From Nocardioides campestrisoli (lineage in GTDB: Bacteria > Actinomycetota > Actinomycetes > Propionibacteriales > Nocardioidaceae), in contig NZ_CP061768.1 of the NCBI RefSeq assembly GCF_013624435.2, forward strand, positions 4,058,001-4,122,000: 64,000 nt of DNA, given 5' to 3'. Within the stretch, counting starts at the first letter, position 1; the number at the start of each line of letters is the position of its first letter. The notes below the pieces were generated by a model. It saw only the letters and a list, made by a program, of their open reading frames with translations. It was not told the origin of the DNA and searched no databases. Of the stretch, positions 24,396 to 31,892 are shown piece by piece. Both the position numbers and the translations under genes were made by a program.

Positions 24396-25577
24396 GTGCT
24401 GGGCAGAAGAAGGACGCCACCTGCGCAGGCGGTCGCGCCTGCCACCCCGCCGATGCCGCCGGCGGCTCCGCCTCCGCCGCCGACCCGGGGCGACGTGCTC
24501 GACCGGGTCGGCGGGCGGATGGCGTCCTGGGCGCTGCGCTTCCTGCTGATCGGCGCCGCGACCGTGGTCCTCTTCTGGGTGCTCGGCAAGATCTGGGACG
24601 TCACCCTGCCCGTGGTGCTGGGTCTGCTGCTGGCCACCGTGCTGTGGCCGCCGACCCGGCAGCTGCGCAAGGTGATGCCGGACTCGCTCGCCGCCCTGAT
24701 CTCCCTGCTGGCAGGGATCGGCGCGCTGGTGGGCCTGGTCTTCGTACTCGCCCCGCAGGTCATGGGGCAGTGGAAGGAGGTCTCCGACGCCGCGATCGAG
24801 GGGATCGAGGAGCTGCGCGACCTGATCGCCGGCGAGCCGTTCTACGTCGACAGCGAGCAGATCAACGACCTCTTCACCCAGGTGATGGAGCAGGCGCAGG
24901 GCAACGCCAGCTCCATCGCCAGCGGCGTGCTGACCGGGGTCAGCACGGCGACGTCGTACCTGATCACCACCGTGCTCGCGCTGGTGCTCTGCTTCTTCTT
25001 CCTCAAGGACGGGCCGAAGTTCATCCCCTGGGCCCGGGACCTGGCCGGTGACCGCGCGGCGCCGCACGTCGCCGAGGTCGCTCAGCGGCTCTGGACCACC
25101 CTCAGCGGCTTCATCAAGGCCCAGGCCGCGGTCGGCCTGGTCGACGCGGTCGCGATCGGCATCGGCCTGGCCGTCCTCGGCGTTCCCTTCGCGCTCCCGC
25201 TCTCGGTGCTGATCTTCTTCGGTGCCTTCATCCCGATCATCGGGGCGTTCCTCACCGGGGCGATCGCGGCGCTGGTCGCGCTGGTCACCGACGGGCCGAC
25301 GAACGCGCTGATCGTGGTGATCCTGATCGTGATCGTCCAGCAGCTGGAGGGCAACGTGCTCCAGCCGCTCCTGGTCGGGCGCACCCTGTCGATGCACCCC
25401 GCGCTGGTGATCCTCGCGGTCACGGCCGGTGGCGCACTGGCGGGCATCGTCGGGATGTTCCTGTCGGTGCCGCTGCTCGCGGTCACGGTCTCGCTGGTGC
25501 GCTACGCCCGGGAGCAGCTCGACGCCGAGACCGGTGAGGGGCCACCGGTCGAGCTGGACGCGGAGCAGACCGGCTAG
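24396..25577 (+). CDS. AI-2E family transporter (PerM-like permease)
   Basis: A 393-residue polytopic membrane protein. A Pro-rich cytoplasmic N-terminus (PATPPMPPAAPPPPP) precedes helices of the AI-2E/PerM family (e.g. LRFLLIGAATVVLFWVLG). The conserved C-terminal half contains FFGAFIPIIGAFLTGAIAA and QQLEGNVLQPLLVGR, both family hallmarks. Members transport diverse substrates, and AI-2 itself is not implied. The start is GTG 24396 with GGAG nine bases upstream. The stop shares CTAG (25574-25577) with the convergent MetF-like gene. Confidence 0.9.
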   Translation: MLGRRRTPPAQAVAPATPPMPPAAPPPPPTRGDVLDRVGGRMASWALRFLLIGAATVVLFWVLGKIWDVTLPVVLGLLLATVLWPPTRQLRKVMPDSLAALISLLAGIGALVGLVFVLAPQVMGQWKEVSDAAIEGIEELRDLIAGEPFYVDSEQINDLFTQVMEQAQGNASSIASGVLTGVSTATSYLITTVLALVLCFFFLKDGPKFIPWARDLAGDRAAPHVAEVAQRLWTTLSGFIKAQAAVGLVDAVAIGIGLAVLGVPFALPLSVLIFFGAFIPIIGAFLTGAIAALVALVTDGPTNALIVVILIVIVQQLEGNVLQPLLVGRTLSMHPALVILAVTAGGALAGIVGMFLSVPLLAVTVSLVRYAREQLDAETGEGPPVELDAEQTG

Positions 25578-26503
25578 CGGGGCAGCAGCGCCCGGACCCG
25601 CGCGGCCAGCTCGACGGACGCCTCGATCTCGGCACGGCGTACGGCGACGCTCTCCACGTTGAACCCGATCGGCGCCCCGAGCCGGTCCGCGAAGGCGACC
25701 AGCTCGGTGGCCGTGGCCAGGCACTGGTCGAACGACTCGGCCAGGGTGTCCTCGGTGTGCCGCAGCTCGTTCTGGATCCACCGCGGGACACGGACGCCGA
25801 GCCACTGGAGGAAGTCCAGGGTCTTGGCCGACCCGCAGACCGAGAGGGTGAAGAGCACCGGGACCGGCGCCACGCCCTCCTCCCGGCACGCGTAGGTGTA
25901 GTCCGAGAGCAGGTCCTTGGCGGCGTTGAGGTCGTAGACGACCTGGGTGATGAAGAACGAGCAGCCGCGCGCCTGCTTGGCCAGCAGCCGGGCGTCCTCG
26001 CCGCCCCGGTCGACGTGCCGCTCGGGGATCGCGACGGCCCCGAGCATCAGGTCCGGGCGGTGCTCGGTACGCAGCTCCTGGGCCCGGGGCAGGCTGGTGC
26101 GGACCGGCTTGCCACGGGAGGACGCGCCGACGAAGACGGTCAGCACCCGGTCGGCGTCCTGGGCGCGCAGCCAGCCGGTGAGGTGCTCCTCCTCGTACTT
26201 GCCGACGCAGCGGTAGATGACCACCGGCTTCTCCCAGCCCACCAGGCGCTCGGCGAACTCGGCCGGGTCGATCGTGGAGGCGAACGGGAAGGGCCGCTCG
26301 GCAGCGTTGCGGTCGCTCTCGTCGTCGATGTCGTAGAGCACGATGCCGTCGAGGTCGAGCCCGGCCAGCCGTTCCAGGGTGCGGTCGGCGACCTCCTGCA
26401 CCTTCTCCGGGGTGCTGGTGCTGCGTGGCGGGGTCAGCCCGAAGAGGACGACGCCGCCCCGCCGGTCCGCCAGCGAGGCGACCAGCTCTGGTCCGTTCAG
26501 CAC
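25574..26503 (-). CDS. Methylenetetrahydrofolate reductase-like protein (MetF family)
   Basis: A 309-residue TIM-barrel protein of the MetF family. MLGAVAIPERHVDRGGEDARLLAKQ corresponds to the GVAGYPEgH...LK.K region (quoted here only in part: LGAVAIPERH), and GCSFFITQVVYDL to the 'FIITQ' strand. MetF reduces 5,10-methylene-THF to 5-methyl-THF for methionine synthesis. This copy is divergent and may be a paralogue with another substrate. The start GTG 26501-26503 overlaps the upstream lipoprotein gene by 7 nt. It is the last gene of a kinase-lipoprotein-MetF unit. Confidence 0.8.
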   Translation of the reverse strand: MLNGPELVASLADRRGGVVLFGLTPPRSTSTPEKVQEVADRTLERLAGLDLDGIVLYDIDDESDRNAAERPFPFASTIDPAEFAERLVGWEKPVVIYRCVGKYEEEHLTGWLRAQDADRVLTVFVGASSRGKPVRTSLPRAQELRTEHRPDLMLGAVAIPERHVDRGGEDARLLAKQARGCSFFITQVVYDLNAAKDLLSDYTYACREEGVAPVPVLFTLSVCGSAKTLDFLQWLGVRVPRWIQNELRHTEDTLAESFDQCLATATELVAFADRLGAPIGFNVESVAVRRAEIEASVELAARVRALLPR

Positions 26504-27585
26504 TCGGCCCCGCCCTCCACGAACCAGCCCCCGCTGGCCGCGCGCGTCGCGGCCAGCACGACGACCACCTTGCCGTCGACCAGCACCGAGAGCTCGGCCT
26601 GGCTGGTGGTGCGGGAGTCGACACGCAGCTCGCCGCCCGTCTTCAGCCACGACGCAGCCGCCTCCCGCAGGGTCGTGGTGGCGGCAGGCTCGGCCGGCCG
26701 CCCGCTCATGAAGACCGACGGGGGGCCGCCGGCGCAGTCGAGCCGCGCGGTCATCGCCTCCCAGCGCTGCTGGTGCGCCTGGTCCTGCTCACCCGGCTGG
26801 CCACCGGAAGCACCGGGCCCGGGCTCGATCACCGGCTGGTCCATCGCCCGCAGGAAGGCGACGAGGTCGTCGGGCGCGGAGAGGACGCCCGGGACGATGC
26901 CCTCGGCCTTGTCGAGACCCGCAACCCGGTCCGCGGGCGCCGAGGTCAGCCGCACCTCGCGGCAGCCGAAGTCGTCAACGACCACGCCGGTCAGGTCGCC
27001 CTCGTGGGCGATCACCAGCACCCGCCGGGGTCCGAGCTCCATCGTGCAGGCCCGGTCCGGCTCGGCCGGGACCAGCCCCGCGAGCGCCTTGTCGATCCGC
27101 GGCAGGCTGTCGGGGTCGACGGCCTGTGCCGTGCCCACCCGCTGCCAGGTCGAGCCACCGCTCTCCTCCGCGCTGCCGACCGACGGCTCGTAGCGGCAGA
27201 CCCACGCCTGCTGGGCGTCGGACAGCGCCGGGGCGGAGGCCGCGGGCTCGCCCAGCCGGGACTGGTCCGCCTCGTCGGGCTCGGGCAGGTCGGCCGGGCA
27301 GACCTCGCCCGCCGACTCGGCCAGCTCGTCGCTCGGGGAGGCCGAGGCCTCCGTCCCGGTCCCGCCGGAGCCGGAGGACCCGTCGTCGGTGCCGCACCCG
27401 GCCAGCAGGGCCAGGCCCAGCAGGCCGGCCGCCGCCGCGGCGGTGGGACGAGCGGAGAGCGGGCCACGACGGGGCAGGCCGGTACGGGACAGGCCCGTAC
27501 GAGGCAGGCCAGTACGGGGCAGGACGGTGCGGAAGAAGGCGGGCATGCCAGTGGGACGGAGCGCGCGGCCGGTGGGTTCCCTCAC
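26497..27585 (-). CDS. Putative lipoprotein of unknown function
   Basis: A 362-residue protein. The lipobox is LALLAGCG (Cys near residue 64), preceded by a long basic n-region made of PRTGL repeats encoded by four 15-bp direct repeats. The mature part begins with a Ser/Gly-rich linker and contains paired Cys (EVCPADL, WVCRYEP, RACTMEL, FGCREV) but no recognised domain. The start GTG 27583-27585 overlaps the kinase stop as GTGA; ATG 27546 is an alternative that shortens the unusual n-region. Its place between a kinase and a MetF-like enzyme suggests a sensory accessory role, which is inference. Confidence 0.75.
   Translation of the reverse strand: MREPTGRALRPTGMPAFFRTVLPRTGLPRTGLSRTGLPRRGPLSARPTAAAAAGLLGLALLAGCGTDDGSSGSGGTGTEASASPSDELAESAGEVCPADLPEPDEADQSRLGEPAASAPALSDAQQAWVCRYEPSVGSAEESGGSTWQRVGTAQAVDPDSLPRIDKALAGLVPAEPDRACTMELGPRRVLVIAHEGDLTGVVVDDFGCREVRLTSAPADRVAGLDKAEGIVPGVLSAPDDLVAFLRAMDQPVIEPGPGASGGQPGEQDQAHQQRWEAMTARLDCAGGPPSVFMSGRPAEPAATTTLREAAASWLKTGGELRVDSRTTSQAELSVLVDGKVVVVLAATRAASGGWFVEGGAEC
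27472..27531 (-). repeat. Four 15-bp direct repeats in the lipoprotein signal region
   Basis: The units at 27472, 27487, 27502 and 27517 follow the consensus GGGCAGGCCGGTACG. They encode the (L)PRTGL repeat ahead of the lipobox; copy number changes would alter the n-region length in frame. Confidence 0.85.
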
Positions 27586-28877
27586 CCCGCCAGGGTCTCA
27601 TCCACCGGTGGCGAGGCCGGCAGCGTGACCACGAACGTGGTCCCCTCCCCCAGCCTCGAGCTGACCGTGATCGTCCCTCCGTGCCGCTCCACGGCCTGCC
27701 GGACGATCGAGAGCCCGAGGCCACTGCCGGGGATCGCGAGCGCCTCGGGGTTGGTGGAGCGGAAGAACTCCTGGAACAGGTGCGCCTGGTCCTGCTCGGA
27801 CATCCCCATCCCGGTGTCGGCGACCTCGAGGACCAGCTGCTCGTCGCGGTCCTCCAGGCGCACCCAGATGGTCCCGCCGGCGGGGGTGTACTTGACCGCG
27901 TTGCTGAGCAGGTTGGTGACGACCAGCTCGAGCTGGGGGCGCTCGCCCCAGGCCTGCACGGGCGTGCCGGGCAGGTCCCGTCGCAGGGTCAGGTCCTTGC
28001 GCAGCAGCTCGACCCCGATGAGCTCGGCGACGTCCTCGACCAACGCGGCCACATCGACCGGGGCGGGCTCGAACGCCTCTGCCTCCTCGGCGGTGCGGGA
28101 GAGCACGAGCAGGTCCTCCACCAGCCGCTGCATCCGCTTCCCGCCGCGTCCGATCACCTCCACCGAGTGCAGGACGCCGCGGGCCAGGTCCGGGTCGCCG
28201 TCCAGCAGCTCGGCGTGCCCCAGGATCGCGGTCAGCGGGTTCTTCAGCTCGTGGGCCAGCGTGGCGATCAGCCGGGCCTTGTAGCCGTTGACCTCCCGCA
28301 GCTCGGCGACGATCCGGCGCTCCTTCTCGAAGGCCCGAGCGGTGGCCAGCGCCCGCCCGAGGTCGCGCCCGATGTCGAGGGCTGCCCGCTGCTCGCCCGG
28401 CGTCCAGCCGTCGTCGGTGTCGTGCCGGCTCAGCACCAGGGCGCCCAGGCACTCCTCGCCGTCGCCCAGCGGCACACAGAGCAACCGGGTGATCGAGAGC
28501 TCGCGCATCAGGTCGCGGATCCGCTGCTGCTCGCGCACCGAGAGCACCCCGGCCGGCGACATGTGTCCCTCGAAGACCGCGACCTCGCGACTCTCCCAGA
28601 CCGCGCGGGCGACGGTGCGGCCGATCAGCTTGAGCTCGTAGGAGAGCTCCAGGTCGAGGCCGCGGGAGCTGCGCGTGGAGTCCTGCCCGAGCTCGTCCTC
28701 CCCCTTGAAGACCTGGATCCAGACCCCGGAGGCGCGGAAGCCCGCGAGGATCGCGCGCTGGGAGACCTCGACGACGCGGTTCAGCGCCAGCTCGGAGCTC
28801 ACCGCACGGACGATCGCCCGCGACGCGGCGGCCAGACGGACCTGCTCGGTCAGCTCGGCGTCCAGGGGGGTGGTCAT
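27582..28877 (-). CDS. GAF-domain sensor histidine kinase
   Basis: A 431-residue soluble kinase with no transmembrane segment. A GAF-like sensor domain (about 25-180) is followed by HisKA with LAHELKNPLTAILGH (phospho-His near 209) and HATPase with the N box NLLSNAVKYTP, G1 DTGMGMSE and G2 GSGLGLSIV. No response regulator is adjacent, so it is an orphan. It leads an overlapping three-gene unit with the lipoprotein and MetF-like genes. The start ATG 28875-28877 was chosen over an upstream in-frame ATG because the following protein begins the coiled GAF linker. A structured region lies 128-180 bases upstream. Confidence 0.92.
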   Translation of the reverse strand: MTTPLDAELTEQVRLAAASRAIVRAVSSELALNRVVEVSQRAILAGFRASGVWIQVFKGEDELGQDSTRSSRGLDLELSYELKLIGRTVARAVWESREVAVFEGHMSPAGVLSVREQQRIRDLMRELSITRLLCVPLGDGEECLGALVLSRHDTDDGWTPGEQRAALDIGRDLGRALATARAFEKERRIVAELREVNGYKARLIATLAHELKNPLTAILGHAELLDGDPDLARGVLHSVEVIGRGGKRMQRLVEDLLVLSRTAEEAEAFEPAPVDVAALVEDVAELIGVELLRKDLTLRRDLPGTPVQAWGERPQLELVVTNLLSNAVKYTPAGGTIWVRLEDRDEQLVLEVADTGMGMSEQDQAHLFQEFFRSTNPEALAIPGSGLGLSIVRQAVERHGGTITVSSRLGEGTTFVVTLPASPPVDETLAG

Positions 28878-28992
28878 CGTGAGGGCTCTCTCGCACGGGC
28901 CCCGGGCCAGGGCATCCGCCACGACCGTACGGTTACCGGCGGGTACTCGTCCTAGGTTCGGGGAAAGCGGGGATCGCAGACCTCAATGGTCT

Positions 28993-29055
28993 GGACGGGT
29001 GTCCGAGAGGGTGTACGTGGCCGCCGCACCCTCTCTGCTGGAGTACGGCGGCCAC
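28993..29055 (+). ncRNA. Candidate structured RNA: hairpin plus interleaved stems (H-type pseudoknot geometry)
   Basis: GGAC-GGGT-GTCC forms a small hairpin (28993-29004). Directly after it, GAGAGGGTG (29005-29013) pairs perfectly with CACCCTCTC (29027-29035), and GTGGCCGCCG (29017-29026) pairs perfectly with CGGCGGCCAC (29046-29055). The two stems interleave with loops of 3, 0 and 10 bases, allowing an H-type pseudoknot with coaxial stacking, or two exclusive folds. Loop lengths suit the plus strand better, although both neighbouring genes are on the minus strand. No known RNA family was recognised. Confidence 0.35.
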
Positions 29056-29097
29056 TGTGGACTACAAGTACCCACCAACGCTCCGCCCTCACCCGGA

Positions 29098-29865
29098 TTA
29101 GTCACTCTGCGCACGAGAATCTCGCGCGGGCCCCTCACCGGCTTCGGATCCGGGCATGACCTGGACCCCCCGGACCTGGTCCTCGACCACCCGGGCGGCG
29201 ATCTGGGCGAGCTTGATGTTCAGGTCCTGGGAGGCCTGGCGCAGCACCCGGAAGGCCTCCTCGTCGGAGATGCCGTGGGCCACCATGAGGATCCCGGTGG
29301 CCTTGCCGATCACCCGGTTGCTGAGCAGTCCCTCGCGCAGGCTCTCGGCCCGCCGGTGCTCCGCAGCCCCCGCGAGGGTGACCGAGGCGAAGGCGGCCAG
29401 CAGGGCCCCGAGCCGGGCCGAGCCCTCGTCCAGCGCGCCCGGCGTCTCCGAGAAGAGGTTGAGGGAGCCGGCCATCTGGTCGCCCACCCGGATCCGGTAG
29501 CCGATCCCGCCGCGTACCGGGGTCTCCGCCAGGACCCGGGCGCTGAACGCCGGCCACGTGGGATCGACGGTGAGGTCGGAGTCCATCTGGAACGCCTCGT
29601 CGACGATCGCGTCGAAGCAGGGGCCCTCGCGCAGCTCGCCCTGGATCTGCTCAGCCAGCTGGGCGACCGCGCTGGTCGCTCCGTGCACGGTCAGCTCGCG
29701 GCCGCCGCGCAGGATGGCGATGGCCGCGTGGTCGCAGCCGGGCACCAGCTCGACGGTCAGGGACGAGATCTCGGCGTAGATCTCGTCGTAGTCGGTTCGG
29801 CCGTAGAGGATCTCGGCCAGCGCGCTCATGGCCTTGGTGACTTCCTCGGGGATCTGCTCCTGCAC
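29098..29865 (-). CDS. GAF and ANTAR domain regulator
   Basis: About 255 residues. An N-terminal GAF domain (LTVELVPGCDHAAIAIL through SLNLFSETPGAL) is followed by a C-terminal ANTAR RNA-binding domain (RVIGKATGILMVAHGISDEEAFRVLRQASQ, quoted here in part: VIGKATGILMVAHGISDE). ANTAR proteins act as antiterminators by binding paired hairpins in nascent RNA. Start choice: GTG 29863-29865 keeps the helix preceding the GAF domain, while ATG 29827-29829 has GAGGAA upstream; both are plausible. Its target is unknown, and the structured element at 28993-29055 lies just beyond its stop. Confidence 0.88.
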   Translation of the reverse strand: MQEQIPEEVTKAMSALAEILYGRTDYDEIYAEISSLTVELVPGCDHAAIAILRGGRELTVHGATSAVAQLAEQIQGELREGPCFDAIVDEAFQMDSDLTVDPTWPAFSARVLAETPVRGGIGYRIRVGDQMAGSLNLFSETPGALDEGSARLGALLAAFASVTLAGAAEHRRAESLREGLLSNRVIGKATGILMVAHGISDEEAFRVLRQASQDLNIKLAQIAARVVEDQVRGVQVMPGSEAGEGPARDSRAQSD

Positions 29866-29905
29866 GTCAGTGAGTATGAGGCCAACACACGCGGACCGCA
29901 CAGAC

Positions 29906-30301
29906 TCACCGGTCCGGACCCGTGCCCGGTGTGGGCCGGGCCACTTGCGCCGCGAGGGAGGCCGGTGCCTGGACGCAGTAGGAGTCGGTGAGCAGCTCGG
30001 TCAGCTCCTCCCAGTCGGTCGCCTCGTCGAGCAGCAGCCCGATCACGTTGCCGCCCCATCCGACCTTGAAGTAGGGGTCGCCGAGGTGCTCGAACGCCGC
30101 CACCTCGTCGGGCTCGCCGCGGAAGGTGATTCGGAACCGCTGGTCCTCGCCGCCGAACACGTGGGCCACCGTGGCGTTCCCCACCCGCCACCGGACGCCG
30201 GTCCAGGCGGGCTCCTGGCGACACGAGGGCAACGCGGCGAGCACCCGGTCGATCCGGGTCACCCATTCCTCCGGGACCAGGGGCCGGTCAGCGAGTGCCA
30301 T
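29906..30301 (-). CDS. MmcQ/YjbR family protein
   Basis: A 131-residue protein with the YjbR/MmcQ (DUF419) fold features: GVRWRVGNATVAHVFGGED, FRITFRGEPDEVAAFE, and a C-terminal DATDWEELTELLTDSYCVQAP (quoted in part: DWEELTELLTDSY). These proteins are predicted DNA-binding or CyaY-like folds without assigned function. The start ATG 30299-30301 follows a longer open frame with no similarity. It is divergent from the methyltransferase gene. Confidence 0.82.
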   Translation of the reverse strand: MALADRPLVPEEWVTRIDRVLAALPSCRQEPAWTGVRWRVGNATVAHVFGGEDQRFRITFRGEPDEVAAFEHLGDPYFKVGWGGNVIGLLLDEATDWEELTELLTDSYCVQAPASLAAQVARPTPGTGPDR

Positions 30302-30380
30302 GCTCCGAGCCTGCCACGCGCCACGGACACCGGGGCTGGACACGGGCCTGGCCGCCGGTCGCCTCTGCCACGATCGCCGG

Positions 30381-31169
30381 ATGAACCGGTACACCCACGG
30401 CCATGCCGAGTCCGTCCTGCGCTCCCACCGGTGGCGCACCGCGGAGAACTCCGCTCCGCACCTGCTCCCGCACCTGCGGCCCGACATGACGCTGCTCGAC
30501 GTCGGAGCGGGCCCGGGCACGATCAGCGTCGACCTGGCCGGCCGGGTGGCGTCGGTGACCGCCACCGAGATCAGCGAGGAGGCGTTGTCGCTCAGCCGGG
30601 CGCTCGCGGCGGAGCGCGGCGTGACCATGCGCTTCGAGGTCCAGGACGTGCACGCGCTCGACCTGCCCGACGACGCCTTCGACGTCGCGCACGCCCACCA
30701 GGTCCTCCAGCACGTCGCCGACCCGGTCCAGGCGCTGCGGGAGATACGCCGGGTCACCCGACCGGGCGGCCTGGTCGCGGTCCGCGACAGCGACTACCGC
30801 GGGTTCACCTGGTTCCCGGTGCTGCCGGAGCTCGACGAGTGGATGGCGCTCTACCAGGAGGCGGCGCGGGCCAACGGGGGCGAGCCGGACGCCGGGCGAC
30901 GACTGCTCTCCTGGGCGCGCGCGGCCGGGTTCGAGGAGATCACCGCGACCTCCTCCACCTGGTGCTTCGCCGACGAGGCCGACCGGGCGTGGTGGGGCGG
31001 CATGTGGGCCGACCGGATCCTCGACTCGGCGATGGCCGACCAGCTGGTCGACGAGGGCCGTGCGACGCGCGCGGACCTGGAGCGGATCTCCGGCGGCTGG
31101 CGCCGGTGGGCGGTCGACCCCGACGGCTGGTTCTCCGTGCTGCACGGCGAGCTGCTGTGCCGGGCCTGA
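30381..31169 (+). CDS. Class I SAM-dependent methyltransferase
   Basis: A 262-residue methyltransferase of the UbiE/Methyltransf_11 type. Motif I is LLDVGAGPGTISVDLA, motif II DLPDDAFDVAHAHQVLQH, and motif III REIRRVTRPGGLVAV. The C-terminal cap carries several Trp (WRRWAVDPDGWF). Methyl acceptor unknown. The start ATG 30381 is well placed ahead of HGHAESVLRSHRWRTAENSA (short form HAESVLRSHRWRT), a common start for this subfamily. Confidence 0.93.
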   Translation: MNRYTHGHAESVLRSHRWRTAENSAPHLLPHLRPDMTLLDVGAGPGTISVDLAGRVASVTATEISEEALSLSRALAAERGVTMRFEVQDVHALDLPDDAFDVAHAHQVLQHVADPVQALREIRRVTRPGGLVAVRDSDYRGFTWFPVLPELDEWMALYQEAARANGGEPDAGRRLLSWARAAGFEEITATSSTWCFADEADRAWWGGMWADRILDSAMADQLVDEGRATRADLERISGGWRRWAVDPDGWFSVLHGELLCRA

Positions 31170-31190
31170 CCGCGGACTATCGTCGAAGGC

Positions 31191-31715
31191 GTGTCCTCCT
31201 CCCCGTCCGAGTCCGAGTCCGAGCCCGAGCCCGAGCCCGAGTCCACGACCAGCGAGCCCGTCCTGCGCGAGGCCCGGTTCGACCAGCTGACCACCGCGGA
31301 GCTCTACGCCCTGCTCCGGCTCCGCGTCGACGTCTTCGTGGTCGAGCAGGCGTGCGCCTACCCCGACATCGACGGCCGCGACGACGAGCCCGGCACCGTC
31401 CACGTGTGGCTCGAGCAGCACGGTGAGGTGCTGGCCGCCCTGCGCGTGCTCGAGGACCCCGACGCCACCGCGATCGGTCGGGTCGTCACCCGGGCCGACC
31501 AGCGTGGGCACGGGTACGCCGCCCGGCTGCTCACCGCGGCGCTGGACCGGATCGCTGACCGGGCCCGGACCGGCACCGGTCCCAGGACGGTGCGGATCGG
31601 CGCCCAGACCTACCTCGAGCACTGGTACGCCCGGTTCGGCTTCGTCCGGACGGGCCCGGACTACCTCGAGGACGACATCCCGCACCTACCGATGGAGCTG
31701 ACGCTGACTGGCTGA
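31191..31715 (+). CDS. ElaA-like GNAT acetyltransferase
   Basis: A 174-residue protein. The ElaA signature LYALLRLRVDVFVVEQACAYPDIDGRD is present (core RLRVDVFVVEQACAY), followed by VVTRADQRGHGYAARLL for acetyl-CoA and IGAQTYLEHWYARFGF. The start is GTG 31191. The N-terminus is an acidic SESEPEPEPE tract encoded by six 6-bp repeats, absent from typical ElaA. The stop codon is the first unit of an 8-bp minisatellite. Confidence 0.9.
   Translation: MSSSPSESESEPEPEPESTTSEPVLREARFDQLTTAELYALLRLRVDVFVVEQACAYPDIDGRDDEPGTVHVWLEQHGEVLAALRVLEDPDATAIGRVVTRADQRGHGYAARLLTAALDRIADRARTGTGPRTVRIGAQTYLEHWYARFGFVRTGPDYLEDDIPHLPMELTLTG
31207..31242 (+). repeat. Six 6-bp repeats encoding an acidic tract
   Basis: GAGTCC/GAGCCC units run from 31207 to 31242 (three of each). 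They encode ES/EP dipeptides at the start of the ElaA-like protein. Confidence 0.85.
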
Positions 31716-31805
31716 CGGGCTGGCGGGCTGGCGGGCTGGCGGGCTGGCGGGCTGGCGGGCTGGCGGGCTGGCGGGCTGGCGGGCTGGCGGGCTGGCGGGC
31801 TGGCG
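31710..31805 (+). repeat. 8-bp minisatellite, 11 perfect copies, on the ElaA stop codon
   Basis: GGCTGGCG is repeated eleven times without change from 31718 to 31805. It is preceded by one variant, GGCTGACG (31710-31717), whose TGA is the stop codon of the acetyltransferase. Such perfect identity suggests recent slippage expansion, so copy number may vary between strains. Confidence 0.95.
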
Positions 31806-31892
31806 GGTCAGGATGTGAGCAAGCCGACGGGCTCGGCCGGCCCGGTCAGGCTGGACCCCGGCCGCTTGGGGGCGGTCTGCTTCACTGGCCCG

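Noticed and set aside
28990..29090. tRNA-Ser-like D-arm sequence (GGTGTCCGAGAGGG)
   Set aside because: No acceptor stem, anticodon arm or T-arm can be matched around it. The surrounding pairings fit the interleaved stems instead.
31710..31805. CRISPR array
   Set aside because: Units are 8 bases and contiguous with no spacers; it is a minisatellite. No cas gene is present.
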